64,000 nt of DNA from Diphasiastrum complanatum (taxonomy: Eukaryota; Streptophyta; Lycopodiopsida; Lycopodiales; Lycopodiaceae). The translations under genes and the position numbers were made by a program. Location of the stretch: the NCBI GenBank assembly GCA_029204225.1, contig CM055106.1, forward strand, positions 47,190,633 to 47,254,632, written 5' to 3'. Each line of letters opens with the position of its first letter. Position 1 is the stretch's first letter. The notes beneath the pieces are model-generated. The model searched no databases, was not told the origin of the DNA, and saw nothing but the letters and a program-made list of their open reading frames with translations. This document shows positions 41,089-53,100 of the stretch, piece by piece.

Positions 41089-42083
41089 TGTTGGGAGAGA
41101 GGGAAGAAGAATAAATGACGAACATGAACGAGAAACGAACTCGAACAGAAAATGTTCGTGCACAGCGGAATGAGTTAAATGACTCTCTCCCTAAGCATGA
41201 CTACGCCTATCAGAATGAACAGAACTTTAGTGATAGAAATCACAGTCATTCTAGATTACATAGCCAAACATTTAAATGGATCAAGCGCTAGATGAATAAT
41301 TTGTTGTGAATTGCAAGACAAATTATCTGTCGCGAATGATTCGCAAAGAGCTAGACTGTGCTCGACTGATAATTAGTTGTGAATTATTCGTGAAAGACAA
41401 GACTAAAAGTTAATCTTCTATTACCAGAAAGAGCAACAAGAAAGATCAGACAGAACGAACAATAAGCATAGCAATATCGACAGATCTAAAAACGTAGAAC
41501 AAATGAACAGTGTCAGATTAGGTATATCAAGTATACAAGTCAATAATGTGGTAGAGCACAAGACTGTAGCGGACGAAACCGTGTGCCCCACAAAGCTTAT
41601 TTCTGTCTGTAATGAGGAATGAAACCTCCTTCACTTGTTCTAGACTTATCTTAGAATACGCAGATGGTATCCAATATATATACATAATATTACAAGTGTG
41701 CAGATGCGAAAGTACAGAGTGGATGTGCTGTCTGTAGGAGATCGTGGGTGGCTGCAATCGTTGTTCATTTAATAGCGCAACTACATGGGGTGAGCATAAA
41801 AATGGTGCGACGTCAGCCAGTACTGAAGTGAACGTTGGTGATGACGCAAAAGTGTGTCACTCTTACGAATGGCCTTAGGATAAGATTTACAGGGTGCCTT
41901 ATCTGTTAGGGCACCTTTGGCATTCAATAAGGTAGTCTCCCCTTTTCGCCTATCACCATGACCTGTGTAAGAACACAGTGTCGCGATTCATTCGTCTTTT
42001 TTTCGTCTGTGCGAATTTGCGTGTAGAAAATGCAGATTGTGTGACAACGTTAGAAAACTATGCATTTTGAATGGAGGCAGATT
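41089..42083 (-). mobile_element. C1 copia LTR, 3'-truncated
   Basis: It starts TGTTGGGAGAGAGGGAAG and follows the C1 LTR of 15064-16120 closely to GAATGGAGGCAGATT, then loses the last ~45 bp. Many of the palindromic TCGCGA motifs have become TTGTGA or TCGTGA here, as expected from C-to-T decay at CG. No matching internal region or target duplication is visible. Confidence 0.92.
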
Positions 42084-42746
42084 GGCTGGATCTAAAAAAA
42101 TTGGCAAAACAAATTGGCATCAAAACATGAAAAATATGCATCAAAACAAATTGGCTAGATCTAATTTGCAAATCTGCACGTGCACATCAATTAGGGCAAG
42201 TTTTGTTGAAATCATAAAAAGATTATAGGGAATTTGTCTCCAACTTATGAAGAGGATACTAAGTTTGTGAGACAAATTCCAGACCAACCTCCGGTGGAAA
42301 GGTTGGCCTATGGATTGGTTTGAACAAATAGACAATAAATTTGCATTCACATACACAAGCTGATGATCTTCGCAAACAAATCTAGAAGAAGCACATCGAA
42401 CTATTGTGAAAAAAGCTTTTGAGTAAGCGAGAGAACTCACCAATAGTACGTCATACCCTTCAACAAGATTGACTAAAGTTGCGAACTACAAGCATAATTG
42501 GTGGTGAATATAGACTCTCATTCTCAGGATAAAGTTTTCTTATTGATAGGATCAATTTTTCGAAGCAACAAACACAATCTAGTGTTGCTCTACCACAGCT
42601 TGAAATGAACATATAGCTTATAATGTGCGTAAGCAAGACAAGACAGAAAGTTTTTTCGTAACTTCAGGCTGAAGTTAGAAGTAAACAAATGAATAGAATA
42701 ACCAGGTTTGCTGGGGATCAAGTATGCTACTCATATTGAATCTTAA

Positions 42747-42751
<5 letters not shown>
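42084..42751. other. Unassigned stretch next to LTR
   Basis: A short repeat of CAAAACA(A)ATTGGC(T) and ATGCATCAAAACA occurs at 42100-42160. There are broken coding-like traces (FRQIPDQPPVER-like frames) but nothing I can name. Confidence 0.35.

Positions 42752-42820
<69 letters not shown>
42752..42820. repeat. GA microsatellite
   Basis: About 34 GA units immediately before the duplicated dioxygenase exon. Confidence 0.95.
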
Positions 42821-42823
<3 letters not shown>

Positions 42824-43102
42824 TAATTACTATCTTCACGATTTCATTCCAAGAGATTTGTCATCTACCAGAAGTAATGTAGCAAAGCTTAAATGATGTT
42901 GCTTTCAAGGTCTATGCCTGCAAACTTGTCTAGATCGTCGTCCCAGCAATTATGACGTCTCTTGCTGACAGCTGCACAGTAGTCTGCACAAGTAAAAGGT
43001 CTATACTTAAGTGGATTGTCTGCATGCACAAGCTCTTTGGGCACGGATATAGAGATGTCATACTGCGGGCTGTAGAAATAGCCCATGGAGAAGCGGCTTT
43101 GC

Positions 43103-43106
<4 letters not shown>
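42821..43106 (-). pseudogene. Duplicated last exon of the dioxygenase gene
   Basis: This 286-bp segment repeats 43149-43432 (last-exon coding from Gln-Gln-Ser-Arg-Phe-Ser to the stop, plus 3' flank) with about four differences, a period of 328 bp. The copies meet at GA microsatellites (43107-43147), and the exon start with its splice acceptor is absent. It is probably not used, unless transcripts read through and polyadenylate here. Confidence 0.88.

Positions 43107-43147
<41 letters not shown>
43107..43147. repeat. GA microsatellite between exon copies
   Basis: About 20 GA units, placed where the first 20 codons of the true exon would be. It probably mediated the duplication. Confidence 0.95.
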
Positions 43148-43151
<4 letters not shown>

Positions 43152-43215
43152 TAATTACTATCTTCACGATTTCATTCCAAGAGATTTGTCATCTACCAGA
43201 AGTAATGTAGCAAGC

Positions 43216-44647
43216 TTAAATGATGTTGCTTTCAAGGTCTATGCCTGCAAACTTGTCTAGATCGTCGTCCCAGCAATTATGACGTCTCTTGCTGACAGCT
43301 GCATAGTAGTCTGCACAAGTAAAAGATCGATACTTAAGTGGATTGTCTGCATGCACAAGCTCTTTGGGCACGGATATAGAGATGTCATACTGCGGGCTGT
43401 AGAAATAGCCCATGGAGAAGCGGCTTTGCTGTGGATTAAGAACCACTCTGTGCATTGAGCTTCTGTACAAACCATTGCTCCATGCCTGCAAAGACAATCA
43501 TCAAATCCAGCTGTCTCTCAATTAAGGTTTGATGATATATCCACTTCCGTTTTTAATCCGTCTACGCTATGGAAACATAATTCTGTGGAAACATAATTTG
43601 CAGGAAAGAAAATATGATAGGAAGAGATCGAAACCGCACCTGGAATATATCCCCAAGATTGACGACAAATGCATCAGCCACGGGGCTGATTTGAACCCAC
43701 TTTCCTTTGCTCTTTTCCACTTGAAGTCCACCCACTGCATCCTGGTACAAGATGGTCAAACAGTTGGGATCAGTGTGGGGACCTGCTCCTTGCGCCAAAG
43801 AGGGCTGTGAACAAGGTGGATAGTGATGTATATGCATTCCAGCGGTGTAGTTTTCAAAATTTTGGACGTATGTTTCTTCGTCCAGGCCAAGAGTTCTCGC
43901 AAGAATTTTCAGCAATGTATTTCCAAGATCGCGCATGGCAGAAGCGTAATCCAGAAACATGTAACTGACAAATGACAACCGATTGCATTACTTTTCGAAT
44001 CATCTTGAATTGTTGCAAGGCAACAGTTGAGTATTCTAAGCGAAGGAAAACTTCACATAACAATGAATTTAAATGAACCAGACAATGGCTGTCGTGATGC
44101 ATATGATGTAATTGGCATGTAGTTTGAAATTTACGCACCTAAAACCGTCGGTGTACTGAGGAGAGACTAGTTTGGCAAGCACATCCATGTTTGAGAATGG
44201 GGAAATTTGTACATTAAAGCTTTCAGCCCAAGGGGCTGGAGTTAAAAACTGCTTATGCCTGCCTTCATAGCCACTATAGATTCCCAGGTCGAATTTCTCC
44301 TTCTCTTCCACAGACAAGGAAAAGAATTCATGCCCAAAGGACTCAATTTTCCGGATGATTTCCATTGGCACTCCATGATTGATCACCTGAAAAAAGCCAT
44401 CCTTCCTGCATGCATCTGCTACTCTTTTTTCTACATATGCACGATCTTCCGCTCTACTTGAGTTCATCAGTGACAAATCTATCACAGGTGGCTGCAGTTC
44501 AGCAATGACATTACAAGAACTTCCATCACACCTCTGTTCTTCTGGAACCACAAATCTGGGGTGAAGGGAAGGGTATCTCTCCACTTGAGCTGCAATGTGG
44601 GCCAAATTGGGAAACTCATCATTTTTCTCCAATTGCTCAGAAGCCAT
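43216..44647 (-). CDS. 2-oxoglutarate/Fe(II)-dependent dioxygenase, three exons
   Basis: Exons are 44647-44139, 43964-43640 and 43485-43216. GT-AG introns join in frame to 367 residues, close to the usual plant length. The DIOX_N segment has ACRKDGFFQVINHGVP. The catalytic barrel has HYPPCSQPSLAQGAGPHTDP with the HxD iron pair (His-Thr-Asp), LTILYQDAVGGLQVEKSKG, the distal His in SSMHRVVLNP, and RFS (RxS) for 2-oxoglutarate. All cofactor residues are present. It is a plant DOXC-class soluble oxygenase, and the LTILYQD-VGGLQV region resembles GA 20-oxidases and related hormone or flavonoid enzymes. The substrate cannot be read from sequence. This is the only gene in the window that looks functional for the host. 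Confidence 0.93.
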
Positions 44648-44732
44648 CTCTCACGATACCAGCTGCAGGACGACTACTGCTTCAACAAATGCAGATCCAG
44701 CCAGCAAAACTAAAATATGAGAGCATGCAGCT

Positions 44733-44743
44733 GCATATATAGA
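44733..44743 (-). promoter_or_regulatory. TATA box of the dioxygenase gene
   Basis: The minus strand reads TCTATATATGC about 90 bp upstream of the ATG at 44647. TGCAGCTGCA and GCATGC palindromes lie just downstream. Transcription would start near 44705. Confidence 0.55.
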
Positions 44744-44749
44744 ATCTGT

Positions 44750-44998
44750 ATTGTACACTCTGGCCAATCTGAATAATTCTCTATAATCGCAAGAGGGAAG
44801 AACAATGACCCGAAAGCCAATCTTGTGCTATTATATATATACATACACATATATGCATTTGGAAGCAAATCATAAGAAGCGTGCACTACTATCGTGATGG
44901 TAAGCAGCCGGAAAAAAGGCAGACCATACGAAAAATTGATAGGGGCCCTACCATACCGTAGCATGCATGCACCGTTGTCATGACCTGTGACTATCAAT
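44750..44998. other. Upstream region of the dioxygenase gene
   Basis: It contains a short TA stretch (about 44830-44840) and a GCATGCATGC run (44961-44971), RY-like motifs found in some plant promoters. No other gene. Confidence 0.4.
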
Positions 44999-45000
44999 AA

Positions 45001-45165
45001 AAAGTCGTTAAGCAGTGGTAAGAGAAATGGCTACGGGGCTTATTTTGGGTGGGGTGGGGAGGTCTCACTCAGAGGGGCATTATGCCAGAGGAAGGGCTTT
45101 CACCCTTGAGGCAAACTTCCTTGCTCTAAAATTAATGTTTAGTTTTACGACCCAAAAAAAAAAAA
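45001..45165 (+). mobile_element. Possible tRNA-derived SINE
   Basis: TTAAGCAGTGGTAAGAG resembles a pol III A box, and the segment ends in a 12-A tail (about 45152-45164). A B box is not clear and no target duplication is obvious, so this is only a suggestion. Confidence 0.25.
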
Positions 45166-46660
45166 TACAGACACGGATAGATTGTGCTCCGTAAGCCAAG
45201 TCCATTTCCTTCATTAAAAAGCAAAACGTGATTTTACGGTTGTAATCACCACAATGTTATATGACTATAAGATGTCGTAATAAGCATAATGCTATATGAC
45301 TATGATATATATGGTAGCGTTGAGTGATGTTAAAGTCTTGTTGATAAAGTATGAAATACCTCTAAAAGTATATCAGTAAAAGTCAAACTGCTTACTATGC
45401 TTCATAATGTACATGTGAAAAAAGTCAAGGTACCCATCATGCAATGGAATGTGCTGGGCTGAGGACATTCTGCCCGGTTCGACTTTCCAAAACATTTTAG
45501 GCTCGACCCCTCCGGGCCTCGCCTAAAAGAATTAAGTGACATTCACAATATAAAGGGCACAAGTTTTTTTAGCATGTATAGTTACATAAGCTCTTGCCAA
45601 CTTTTGTTTAATTTTAAAATAAAGTTTTTATCGTATATTCTAAGTTCAACTCACGAAAGTATGTGAAGGTTGCCAATGCTACCTTTAGTAAAATTGTCGG
45701 ACAAGGCACGATTCTCTCTCAGGTCCTGAATGGATTTGTCAAGGAATTAAAGGGAGTATTCCAAGTCTCCAGCCTTGACAACAACCTGACTGGGATAAGT
45801 AAATTGGTTGATGTAAGCCTATATATCTTATACGCTCTTCAAGAGATATGGTTGAAATCTCTACAATGATGCCTATAACCTAATAGCCACAAGAACAAGA
45901 GTGGGAGATCTCTATTGTCTTACAACACAAGTGGACTACCAAGCCATGTTATCAATAAAAGAAAATTTAATGGAACTATTGTAGTTGGTATTCTCAACTT
46001 CTTTCAAACCCTATTTTCTAGATCAAGCAATAGCAAATAAATAGATATGAATGATAGTTTTTCCTTTCCTGCCAGCCCGTAGTTCTTTCCAAAGTGAGGA
46101 ATGCATATTAATAAGATGATATGCAAGCTTTCAAATGAATTTTGACTGTAATATGTGGTAATAACTGGCATGATACTCCCTAAGTCTCTATATTGTGAGT
46201 GACATTTGATTTAAAAAACTGAAAAGGTTAAGTGAAAATATGGTGAGTACATTACGCATACCTACCTGTTCACTGGACGATAGCGTTTCCCAAATTTTGG
46301 GTCTAGATATTTTGCTAGATAGTACCGGAAATGGTGTGCCCATGTTGCGACTTAGCCAGGACAACGTGTTTCAGCTGTTTCTGGCGGACTTTCTGCTCTG
46401 GTGTTTCACAGAAGTCAGGTCAAATTAACGCTCTCTCCACCCACAGATAACAAAAACCGGAAGAAACGCTTTAGAGGTTGACAATTTATTACTAGCAGCT
46501 AACTTGGGATATTGTATGCTAGCAGGTCTATCCTAGCAAAACATAGAGCTTATGGATTAAAACATGTTTCCTTACTCTTCCCCAACTTATTCATTCGATT
46601 AAATGGATACAACGACAAAAATGCCAGCCTTGAACCATACGTACTGTGAAGGATTTCAGA
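45166..46660. other. No recognised gene
   Basis: AT-rich DNA. Short frames at 45663 and 46240 show no domains. Confidence 0.45.
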
Positions 46661-48017
46661 TCATTCAAGATCCAATCCATGCCCTTGATCTTTGGTTACA
46701 ATAAGGAGTAAACTAACAATCCTGCCAATGTAGAAAAAACAGCATCTACATACAAAATGAGATGCAAACCATTTGCTTGCTTGTCTCCTCCAACTTTGTC
46801 CTTTCTTGATATGTCTCCACCATAAACTCCATGAATGAGCCTCCATCTCCATCTTGCCACAAGATATCATCAACACTTGATGACTTGGACATGAATGAGT
46901 GATATAATGAACCTCCAATAGCTTCATTTCCATCAGCAAACCAGCCAAGAATGCTAGTACAACTCCAACAATAAGATATTGCAAGACAATGTAGCTAGTT
47001 TGTCCATATCTTGACAATTTGCACACATCTACATGAAATAGCTCAAACATGAGATAGAACAAGTAAAATAAACTTGAACAAAACTTCCTTGTTGCTCCTT
47101 TGACCTTACTTAAGTCTTCAATAAGCTGTAAAAACAGATCCATAACTTCTTTGCCAATTACCTCTCATTTGATGCTCTTGACTAGCTCCCCAATTGCCAC
47201 CTTTCCTTTTGTGTTGTTGAAGCCCTTTGAGACCAACCTCTTGATCTTCCTCTTGACCATCAAAGTCATTGAAAAAACTTTGTTTTTCAGATCCATTACT
47301 TGATTTTCCAGTATTAAAACCATGAGAACCAATATCCATTGCATAGCATCATCTACACAAGAAGATTCTCCAAAACATGTGAGTAAAGCAAAGTGAGTCA
47401 CTTCCACTTGCTTACCTTTCTCTTGATAATCAAAGATATGAATATCTTCAGACTTGAACCTTTGGAAATACTCCCTCTCAAACATATGATCTAGATCCAA
47501 CAAGATCTCATCAATGACAAAGGTTAGTGAAAACAATGTCACCAATGTCACCATCATAAATCAAAAGATAGATTCCAAACTTTCCATCCAACATGAAGTA
47601 GAGTAGGTGAAGATGAGTATCAAACCTAATAAATCCAGCCCTCTTGAGTCCATAAAAAACCTCAATAAGCTCATCAATGAGATCTCCCTTGCCTTGAAGA
47701 AAGTGCCTCTCGATTTGCTCCATGTAGTCTTCTCCAACCAACCTTTTGCCATCTCAATCATGAGTGATCAATTCATAATCATAGAATCCTTTGAGTTGAT
47801 GAAGAGATGTGAGATCCATGTCTTGGATCTTCTCAAGAACCAATCTTCCATTGCTCTTTCCTTCATAAGAATCCCTCTTAATATGATTGCATCATAAGAA
47901 GTAGAAACCTCAAGTGACATTAGAAGCCATGCAAAAAATGATTAGTACCTTCAACATAAGGATGATTGAAGTACTCTCTTTTTTCAAACAAGAACTTCTA
48001 CTCAATGTTTTAGGTAA
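46661..48017 (-). pseudogene. Degenerate coding-like sequence downstream of copia gag-protease
   Basis: Several minus-strand frames of 60-160 codons follow each other with stops and shifts (QIERHFLQGKGDLIDELIEV, IDEILLDLDHMFEREYFQRF, VKRKIKRLVSKGFNNTKG). They do not match integrase or RT. About 85 bp near 46769-46858 (TCCATGAATGAGCCTCCATC) recurs at about 53501-53577. This is probably the remaining body of the copia-related element. Confidence 0.4.
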
Positions 48018-49245
48018 TCACTCATATGATAATGATTCTTCCTCACTATCATTCACAATGACGTCATTCAAAGTACATCCTACTTTGAACACTTCACATA
48101 CTTCTCTTTTTCTTGACTTGTGACTATGTCCCTCACCAAGTCTCTTGATAGAACCATTTGATCTACTCTCTTTATGAAGACATGTGACTCCACTTGCTGA
48201 AAAAATGACTTTCTTGGACTCATCACAAAAGAATGTAGAAGAACCACCTCCTTCATGCATGCACCTAGCAATATCTTTTTCCATATGATCAAAGAAGTCA
48301 TTAACAACAATCTTTTCCAAGGAAGAACCTTCACCTCCATTGATGAAGTTAGTTCTTGCCTTACCTTTTTCATGCTTGCACTTGCCATGAAGAACCATTA
48401 AAACACCATCATTATCCTCAAAACTAGCCAAGTTAGCACAAAGATGAACATCTCCAAGAAGCATATTAGATCTTGACCTAGATCTAGCATAAGGAAGCTT
48501 TTTAGACTCAACATAAGATCCACCAATCTTATTGATGCTAAAAGGGAACCTTGGAAAGTTGAGACCAATCTCCTTTTCCATTCCATACTTTTTGTTAGCC
48601 ATAACAAAAGCATAAAGCTTGAAAAGTCTACCTTGTCTATTTCCCCTAACAATCAAGATTTCTTCCTTTGTAATGAAGCAAGCATCACCACCAAACTTTA
48701 CCATGTATCCTTTCTCTATCATTTGACCAGCACTTAACAAATTCTTTGAAAGTGAAGGAATGTAAAGAACACCATCAAGTCTTGTTTTCCTATTAGTAGA
48801 GAGACAAATAAGAATTGAACCAATACCTTCAATCACACACTCACTGCCATTGGCCATGTGAATTGCTTTCTTGACTCCATCATAAGTGACCAAAGAAGTA
48901 AAGAACTCCTTGTGACTAGTCATGTGTGAACTAGCTCCACTATCAATCCACCATGAATCTTTGTCACCTTCACTTGATATTGGACTTGAAGAACACATCA
49001 AAAGAGAATTACCACCACCTAGATCCTCATCATTAGTAGTAAAGTTGATTTGCTTGCTACCTTCATCTCTTTGCTTCTTCAAACATTCATTTGCAAAATG
49101 CCCTTTGATTCCACAATAAAAGCATTTCAACTTAGACTTATCTTTCTTTTTGCCAAAAGAAGAAGTCTCACCTTGATCTTGCCCTTTAGACCACTTGCCT
49201 TTGCCTTTGCCCTTGAACTTGCCTTTGATGAATATAGTCTCCTCT
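48018..49245 (-). mobile_element. Copia gag-protease ORF with atypical C-terminal extension
   Basis: The frame reads a Lys/Gly-rich gag tail (KGKFKGKGKGKWSKGQDQ), the knuckle CFYCGIKGHFANEC, and the protease DSWWIDSGASSHMTSHKEFF with STNRKTRLDGVLYIPSLSKN. A copia pol would next show the GAG-pre-integrase HHCC motif. Here about 200 codons without that motif follow instead (ARSRSRSNMLLGDVHLCANL, KDIARCMHEGGGSSTFFCDE) to the stop at 48018. The long open frame is notable beside the decay of neighbouring elements. It is cut at about 49245 by the C1 LTR fragment. Confidence 0.8.
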
Positions 49246-49358
49246 TCATAATACAGAAGTACACTTATCTGATCTGATGGTATGAAATCAACAGATACCT
49301 TTTAGGTCGTGGTTAATCTGCCACTCTTGTAATTCCCTGATTAGTTGTAGATGCTTAA

Positions 49359-49703
49359 TCACTCTTCTTATTGCCTAATCTAGTAGTCTGCTCTTCGCGA
49401 ATTATTATTAGTCTAGCTGTTCGCAATTAATTTTTTAGTCTTGTCTTTCATGACTAATTTGTGACTGACAATCAGTCTAGCTGTTCATGACAAATTATCA
49501 TTCTGAGGTCTTTATGATCAATGTCTGGCTACGTAATCAGATCGAACTTGATTTCTATCACTAATGTTCTATTCGAGTCTGATAAGCGTAGTCATGCTTA
49601 AGAAAAGAGTGAGATAGCTCGTTCCACTGCACATGAACATTTTCTATTCGTGTTCATTTCTTCTCGATCTATTTTTGTTTCTAACAGGTCCTCTTTTCCA
49701 ATA
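49359..49703 (+). repeat. C1 copia 5' LTR, 5'-truncated
   Basis: It aligns with the last ~345 bp of the 3' LTR (59920-60266): shared GAATTATTATTAGTCTAG, CTTGTCTTTCATGACTAATT and GGCTACGTAATCAGATCGAA. It ends CCAATA at the PBS. The upstream ~790 bp is lost at the junction with the minus-strand copia gag. Confidence 0.85.
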
Positions 49704-49715
49704 TGGTATTAGAGC
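49704..49715 (+). promoter_or_regulatory. Primer binding site of C1 copia
   Basis: It reads TGGTATTAGAGC, one C-to-T change from the initiator tRNA-Met complement. The antisense C1 copy has the intact TGGTATCAGAGC. Confidence 0.9.
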
Positions 49716-49860
49716 TATTTTATGTAGCTTGATAAGCTTCCACAGTAACAAGACTCTACTAGTCGATAGAGTAATTGTCTTCTTGTTTTGTAATTTAGCA
49801 CCAGATTTTTATACTTAAGTCACTGATAGTTATTCCTATCACCTAGACTAATCTTTCACA

Positions 49861-51149
49861 TGGATTCCCAAGGGAAAGCCAATCCTATCATGGACAAGCT
49901 TGATGGAGCCAATTACCATCTATGAAAATTTAAGATGAAAATAGTGCTAATGGCTAAAGAATTGTATGACGTTGTTACAGGTGTAGAAGGAAAACCCGAA
50001 GCTGACGACGCAACAATCACCAAATGGAAGCTGATGGATGGAAAGGCTTTCACGCTGATCATCCTCAACATTTCAGATACTCAGATTGACCATGTATCCA
50101 AGGCCCAGACATCCAAAGAAGTTTGGGACATCTTGAGCACACTATACGAAGTGCAAGATATAGCCTCTAAGCTACATCTCAGGAAGAAATTTTACTCCCT
50201 CAAGATGGTGAATGGTGATTCTCTGCAAACTCACATCAACCAATTCAAGGACCTGTTGAAGCAAATAGCCGCTGTCAGATCTGTCATAGACGATCAAGAC
50301 GCAGTGATGCAACTGCTTACAAGCTTGCCAAGCTCATACGACAATTGGGTGATGATCATCACGACACATCCAGAACTGACTCTTTTGAGAGTCATTACAA
50401 TGTTGTTGCAGGAAGACACGTAGAGGAACGAAGCCTCAAGTTCCTCAGTTGATTCTCACGCCTTGTACACCAACAATAGCACAACTAAGCAGAAGAAGAA
50501 GAAAGGCCCGAAGCAATCAAAGCAAGACCAGAAACTAACACAATACAAGAAACAGTAGAATCCGCACACGAAGAAGAAGATGTTCTGCAGATACTGCAAG
50601 CAAAACAACCACAAAATTCAAGACTGTCGGATATTACAAGCTAAGAACAACTACAAGGGATAGTCGAATCAAGTGACAAATGTAGCTACAGAAGCTCCAT
50701 AGCCCATTCAAGAAGTGGATCATGATGCCTTCATGACCAGCCATCAAGGAGCATCCAGCGACAGTTCTTGGTTCTTGGATTCTGATGCCACTCAGCATAT
50801 GACTAGTCTCATTGACTGTTTTGAGTCCTATACACCCTACAGTACCAACAAATACGTTCACCTTGGCGATAATAGCACACAAGCTATTAAAGGTGAAGGT
50901 ACTATAAGATTAAGCTTTGCAAATGATCAATCTAAGCTAGTTTCTAAAGTCTTGTATGTACCAAATTTATCTACAAATCTGCTCTCTATAAGCAGAATCA
51001 TAGATTTAGGATGTAGAGTAGAATTCGAATGTGATCAGTGCAAAGTAGTTAATAGGACAGACAAGATCCTAGCACTCGGAAACATGCATGGATACTTGTA
51101 TAGATTAAGTCATTGCTTTTTTGCCTCTAGTCAGGAGCTCAGTACTTAA
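49861..51149 (+). pseudogene. C1 copia gag and protease (sense copy)
   Basis: ATG at 49861 (MDSQGKANPIMDKLDGANYH) starts a UBN2-type gag (VWDILSTLYEVQDIASKLHL, QFKDLLKQIAAVRSVIDDQD). The knuckle CRYCKQNNHKIQDC lies at about 50587-50628, and the protease has SSWFLDSDATQHMTSLIDCF (DSDA where DSGA is expected) with KVLYVPNLSTNLLSISRI. Stops interrupt at 49924 (TGA for Trp/Cys in YHLxKFKMK), 50421, 50557, 50662 and 50701. Several are TAG where the antisense copy has Gln. The DSGA-to-DSDA change would itself inactivate the protease. Confidence 0.9.
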
Positions 51150-52260
51150 TATTCAAGCAAATAAAAGTTTACTTTGGCATTATAGACTTGGTCACTTGAA
51201 TCATGCTGCTGTACAACAAATGTCTCAACATTCTATTGTTCTTGATCTAGACACTTGTCTGTCAAGACTGTCTAGTTGGTAAACAGAATAGGAAACCATT
51301 TAGATCAAGCCATCAACATACTACTAGAGGATTATTAAACATTGTAAATTCAGACATTTGTGGCCTGATGAAAAATCCTTCGCTGAAGGATGCAAAGTAT
51401 TTTATAACTTTTATTGATGAATTCTCCAGAAGGACTATGGTTTACTTTATCAAGAAGAAATCAGAAGTTTTCGATTGCTTCAGAATCTTCAAGGAGCATG
51501 TAGAAAAAGAGACTGGAAGGACTCTCAAGGTCCTAAGGTCAGACAATGGTGGAGAATATATCTCTATCGAGTTTAAGGAGTACTGCTAGATCCAAGGCAT
51601 TGAGCAACAATTCATCACTCCTTACAGTCCTCAGTCTAAATGCTTAGTCGAGAGGAAGAATCGTACCTTGGTTGAATCAGCCAAATATATGCTAGTGCAT
51701 GCATCATTGCCCAAGAGCTTCTGGGCCAAAGCTGTCTCCACTGCAGGTTACATCCAGAACAGATGTTCAACCAAGACCCTCTCAGGCAAGACATCCTACG
51801 AGGTGTGGACAGGCTTTAAGCCTTCTGTGAAGAACCTAAGAGTGTTCGGATGCATTGCCTGAAAGACACAAGAGAAAAATTGGGCTTCCAAGGTCTCAAG
51901 ACCATCCTGATTGGATATACTTCTTTTGATAACACATACAAGTTGTATGATCCCGATACCCAGGAAGTCTTGTATAGCCAGGATATAGTCTTTATTGAGG
52001 ATCAGTTCGTCAACATCAAAGACAAGGATATTGTTCCAGGAGAACCTTCATCATCTGTCATTGACACGACAATCAGGGCTTTGGGCTCAGGCATGTCCAT
52101 TGATGACCCACTATTTGACAGGAAATTAGATGAAGACATTGCTGCTACCAAACAACAAGTCCCAGGAGTGGTTCATCAGTCGATTCCTCCTAGAAGATCA
52201 AGTCGACTGCGCACACAACCCACAAGGTATACTCTTGAGTCTGCATGTCTCTTGATATAG
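51150..52260 (+). pseudogene. C1 copia integrase (sense copy)
   Basis: The GAG-pre-integrase motif is readable (LWHYRLGHLNHAAVQQM, then CQDCLVGKQNRKPF) although a shift lies between its His and Cys pairs. The core keeps all three catalytic acids: NSDICGLMKNPSL, LKVLRSDNGGEYIS and LVERKNRTLVES. A TAG at 51589 and a frame change at about 51850 break the frame. The C-terminal part continues with IAALKDTREKLGFQGLKT-like sequence and IGYTSFDNTYKLYDPDTQ, and ends in the Ser/Arg-rich linker SSRLRTQPTRYTLESACLLI before a TAG. Confidence 0.9.
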
Positions 52261-52871
52261 GAACCGAGAACCGTCGAAGAGGCACTCAGCTCCAGACTCT
52301 GATCTCTGGAGAGAAGCTATGGATAGAGAGTACTCCTCTCTGATCAAGAACCAAATGTGGTCACTAGTTGAAGCTCCTATTGGCTGCAATACCATTGATT
52401 GCAAATGGATCTTCAAGATCAAGTACAATGCCAATGGAGCAATCGATCGAAGAAAGGCAATACTGGTAGCATGAGGATTCAATCAGATCTCCAATGTCGA
52501 TTAAAGTGAGACTTTCAGTCTATAGTCAAGCATTCATTGATCCGAGCCCTCCTATCATATGCTGCAGCTGCCGACCTCGAAGTGCATCAACTTGATGTAC
52601 AAACAACTTATCTGAATGGAGTTATACAAGAAGACATCTACATGATCCATCCCAAAGGATACATGCTGGAAGGTATGAAGAATCATGTTTGTAAACTCCA
52701 TAAGGCACTCTACAGCTTGAAACAATCTGCCAGAGCTTGGTTTCAGAGGATCAATACATTTCTCATCGAACAAGGTTTCCAACCAAGCACTGCTGATTGC
52801 AACGTCTATTCCAAGTCGGTGCAACAATCCTTCATTATCATCACCTTATATGTGGATGATATGTTTCCATG
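52261..52871 (+). pseudogene. C1 copia RT (sense copy), truncated after YVDD
   Basis: A first, badly broken part holds the RT entry (SLIKNQMWSLVEAPIGCN-like, with stops at 52303, 52472 and 52504). From 52537 it is open: ADLEVHQLDVQTTYLNGVIQ (first catalytic Asp), CKLHKALYSLKQSARAWFQR, and [10 protein letters not shown] with the YVDD site at about 52845-52862. It then ends at 52871, where an unrelated copia fragment begins. The thumb and RNase H appear only after 58503. Confidence 0.88.
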
Positions 52872-53100
52872 AGGAAGAACCAGGTATGGACGTTGCAGCC
52901 ATTACCACATAAGCGCAAGACTGTCAAATACAAAAGGGTTTTCAAGCTCAAGTATGGACCGGATGGGAATGTCTCGAAATACAAGGCAAGACTGGTAGCG
53001 AAGGGTTTTTCTCAGAGATATGGTATTGACTACTCTAAAACCTTCTCTCCTGTCGTCAAACATTTGTCCCTACATTTGTTGTTTACATATGCAACTACTT
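52872..53100 (+). mobile_element. RT fragment of a different copia family
   Basis: The frame encodes [25 protein letters not shown]-like [20 protein letters not shown] and [20 protein letters not shown], the first RT segment. Its wording differs from C1 (KARLVARGFTQIPNVDYSET), so it is another family. It is cut at both ends. Confidence 0.85.

Noticed and set aside
45001-45165. Confident SINE or tRNA gene
   Set aside because: Only an A-box-like string and an A tail; no B box, no cloverleaf, no target duplication. Kept as a low-confidence feature only.
46769-46858. Short repeat shared with 53501-53577 as a separate mobile element
   Set aside because: About 85 bp only, both next to copia debris in the same orientation. 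More simply a conserved piece of one copia family.
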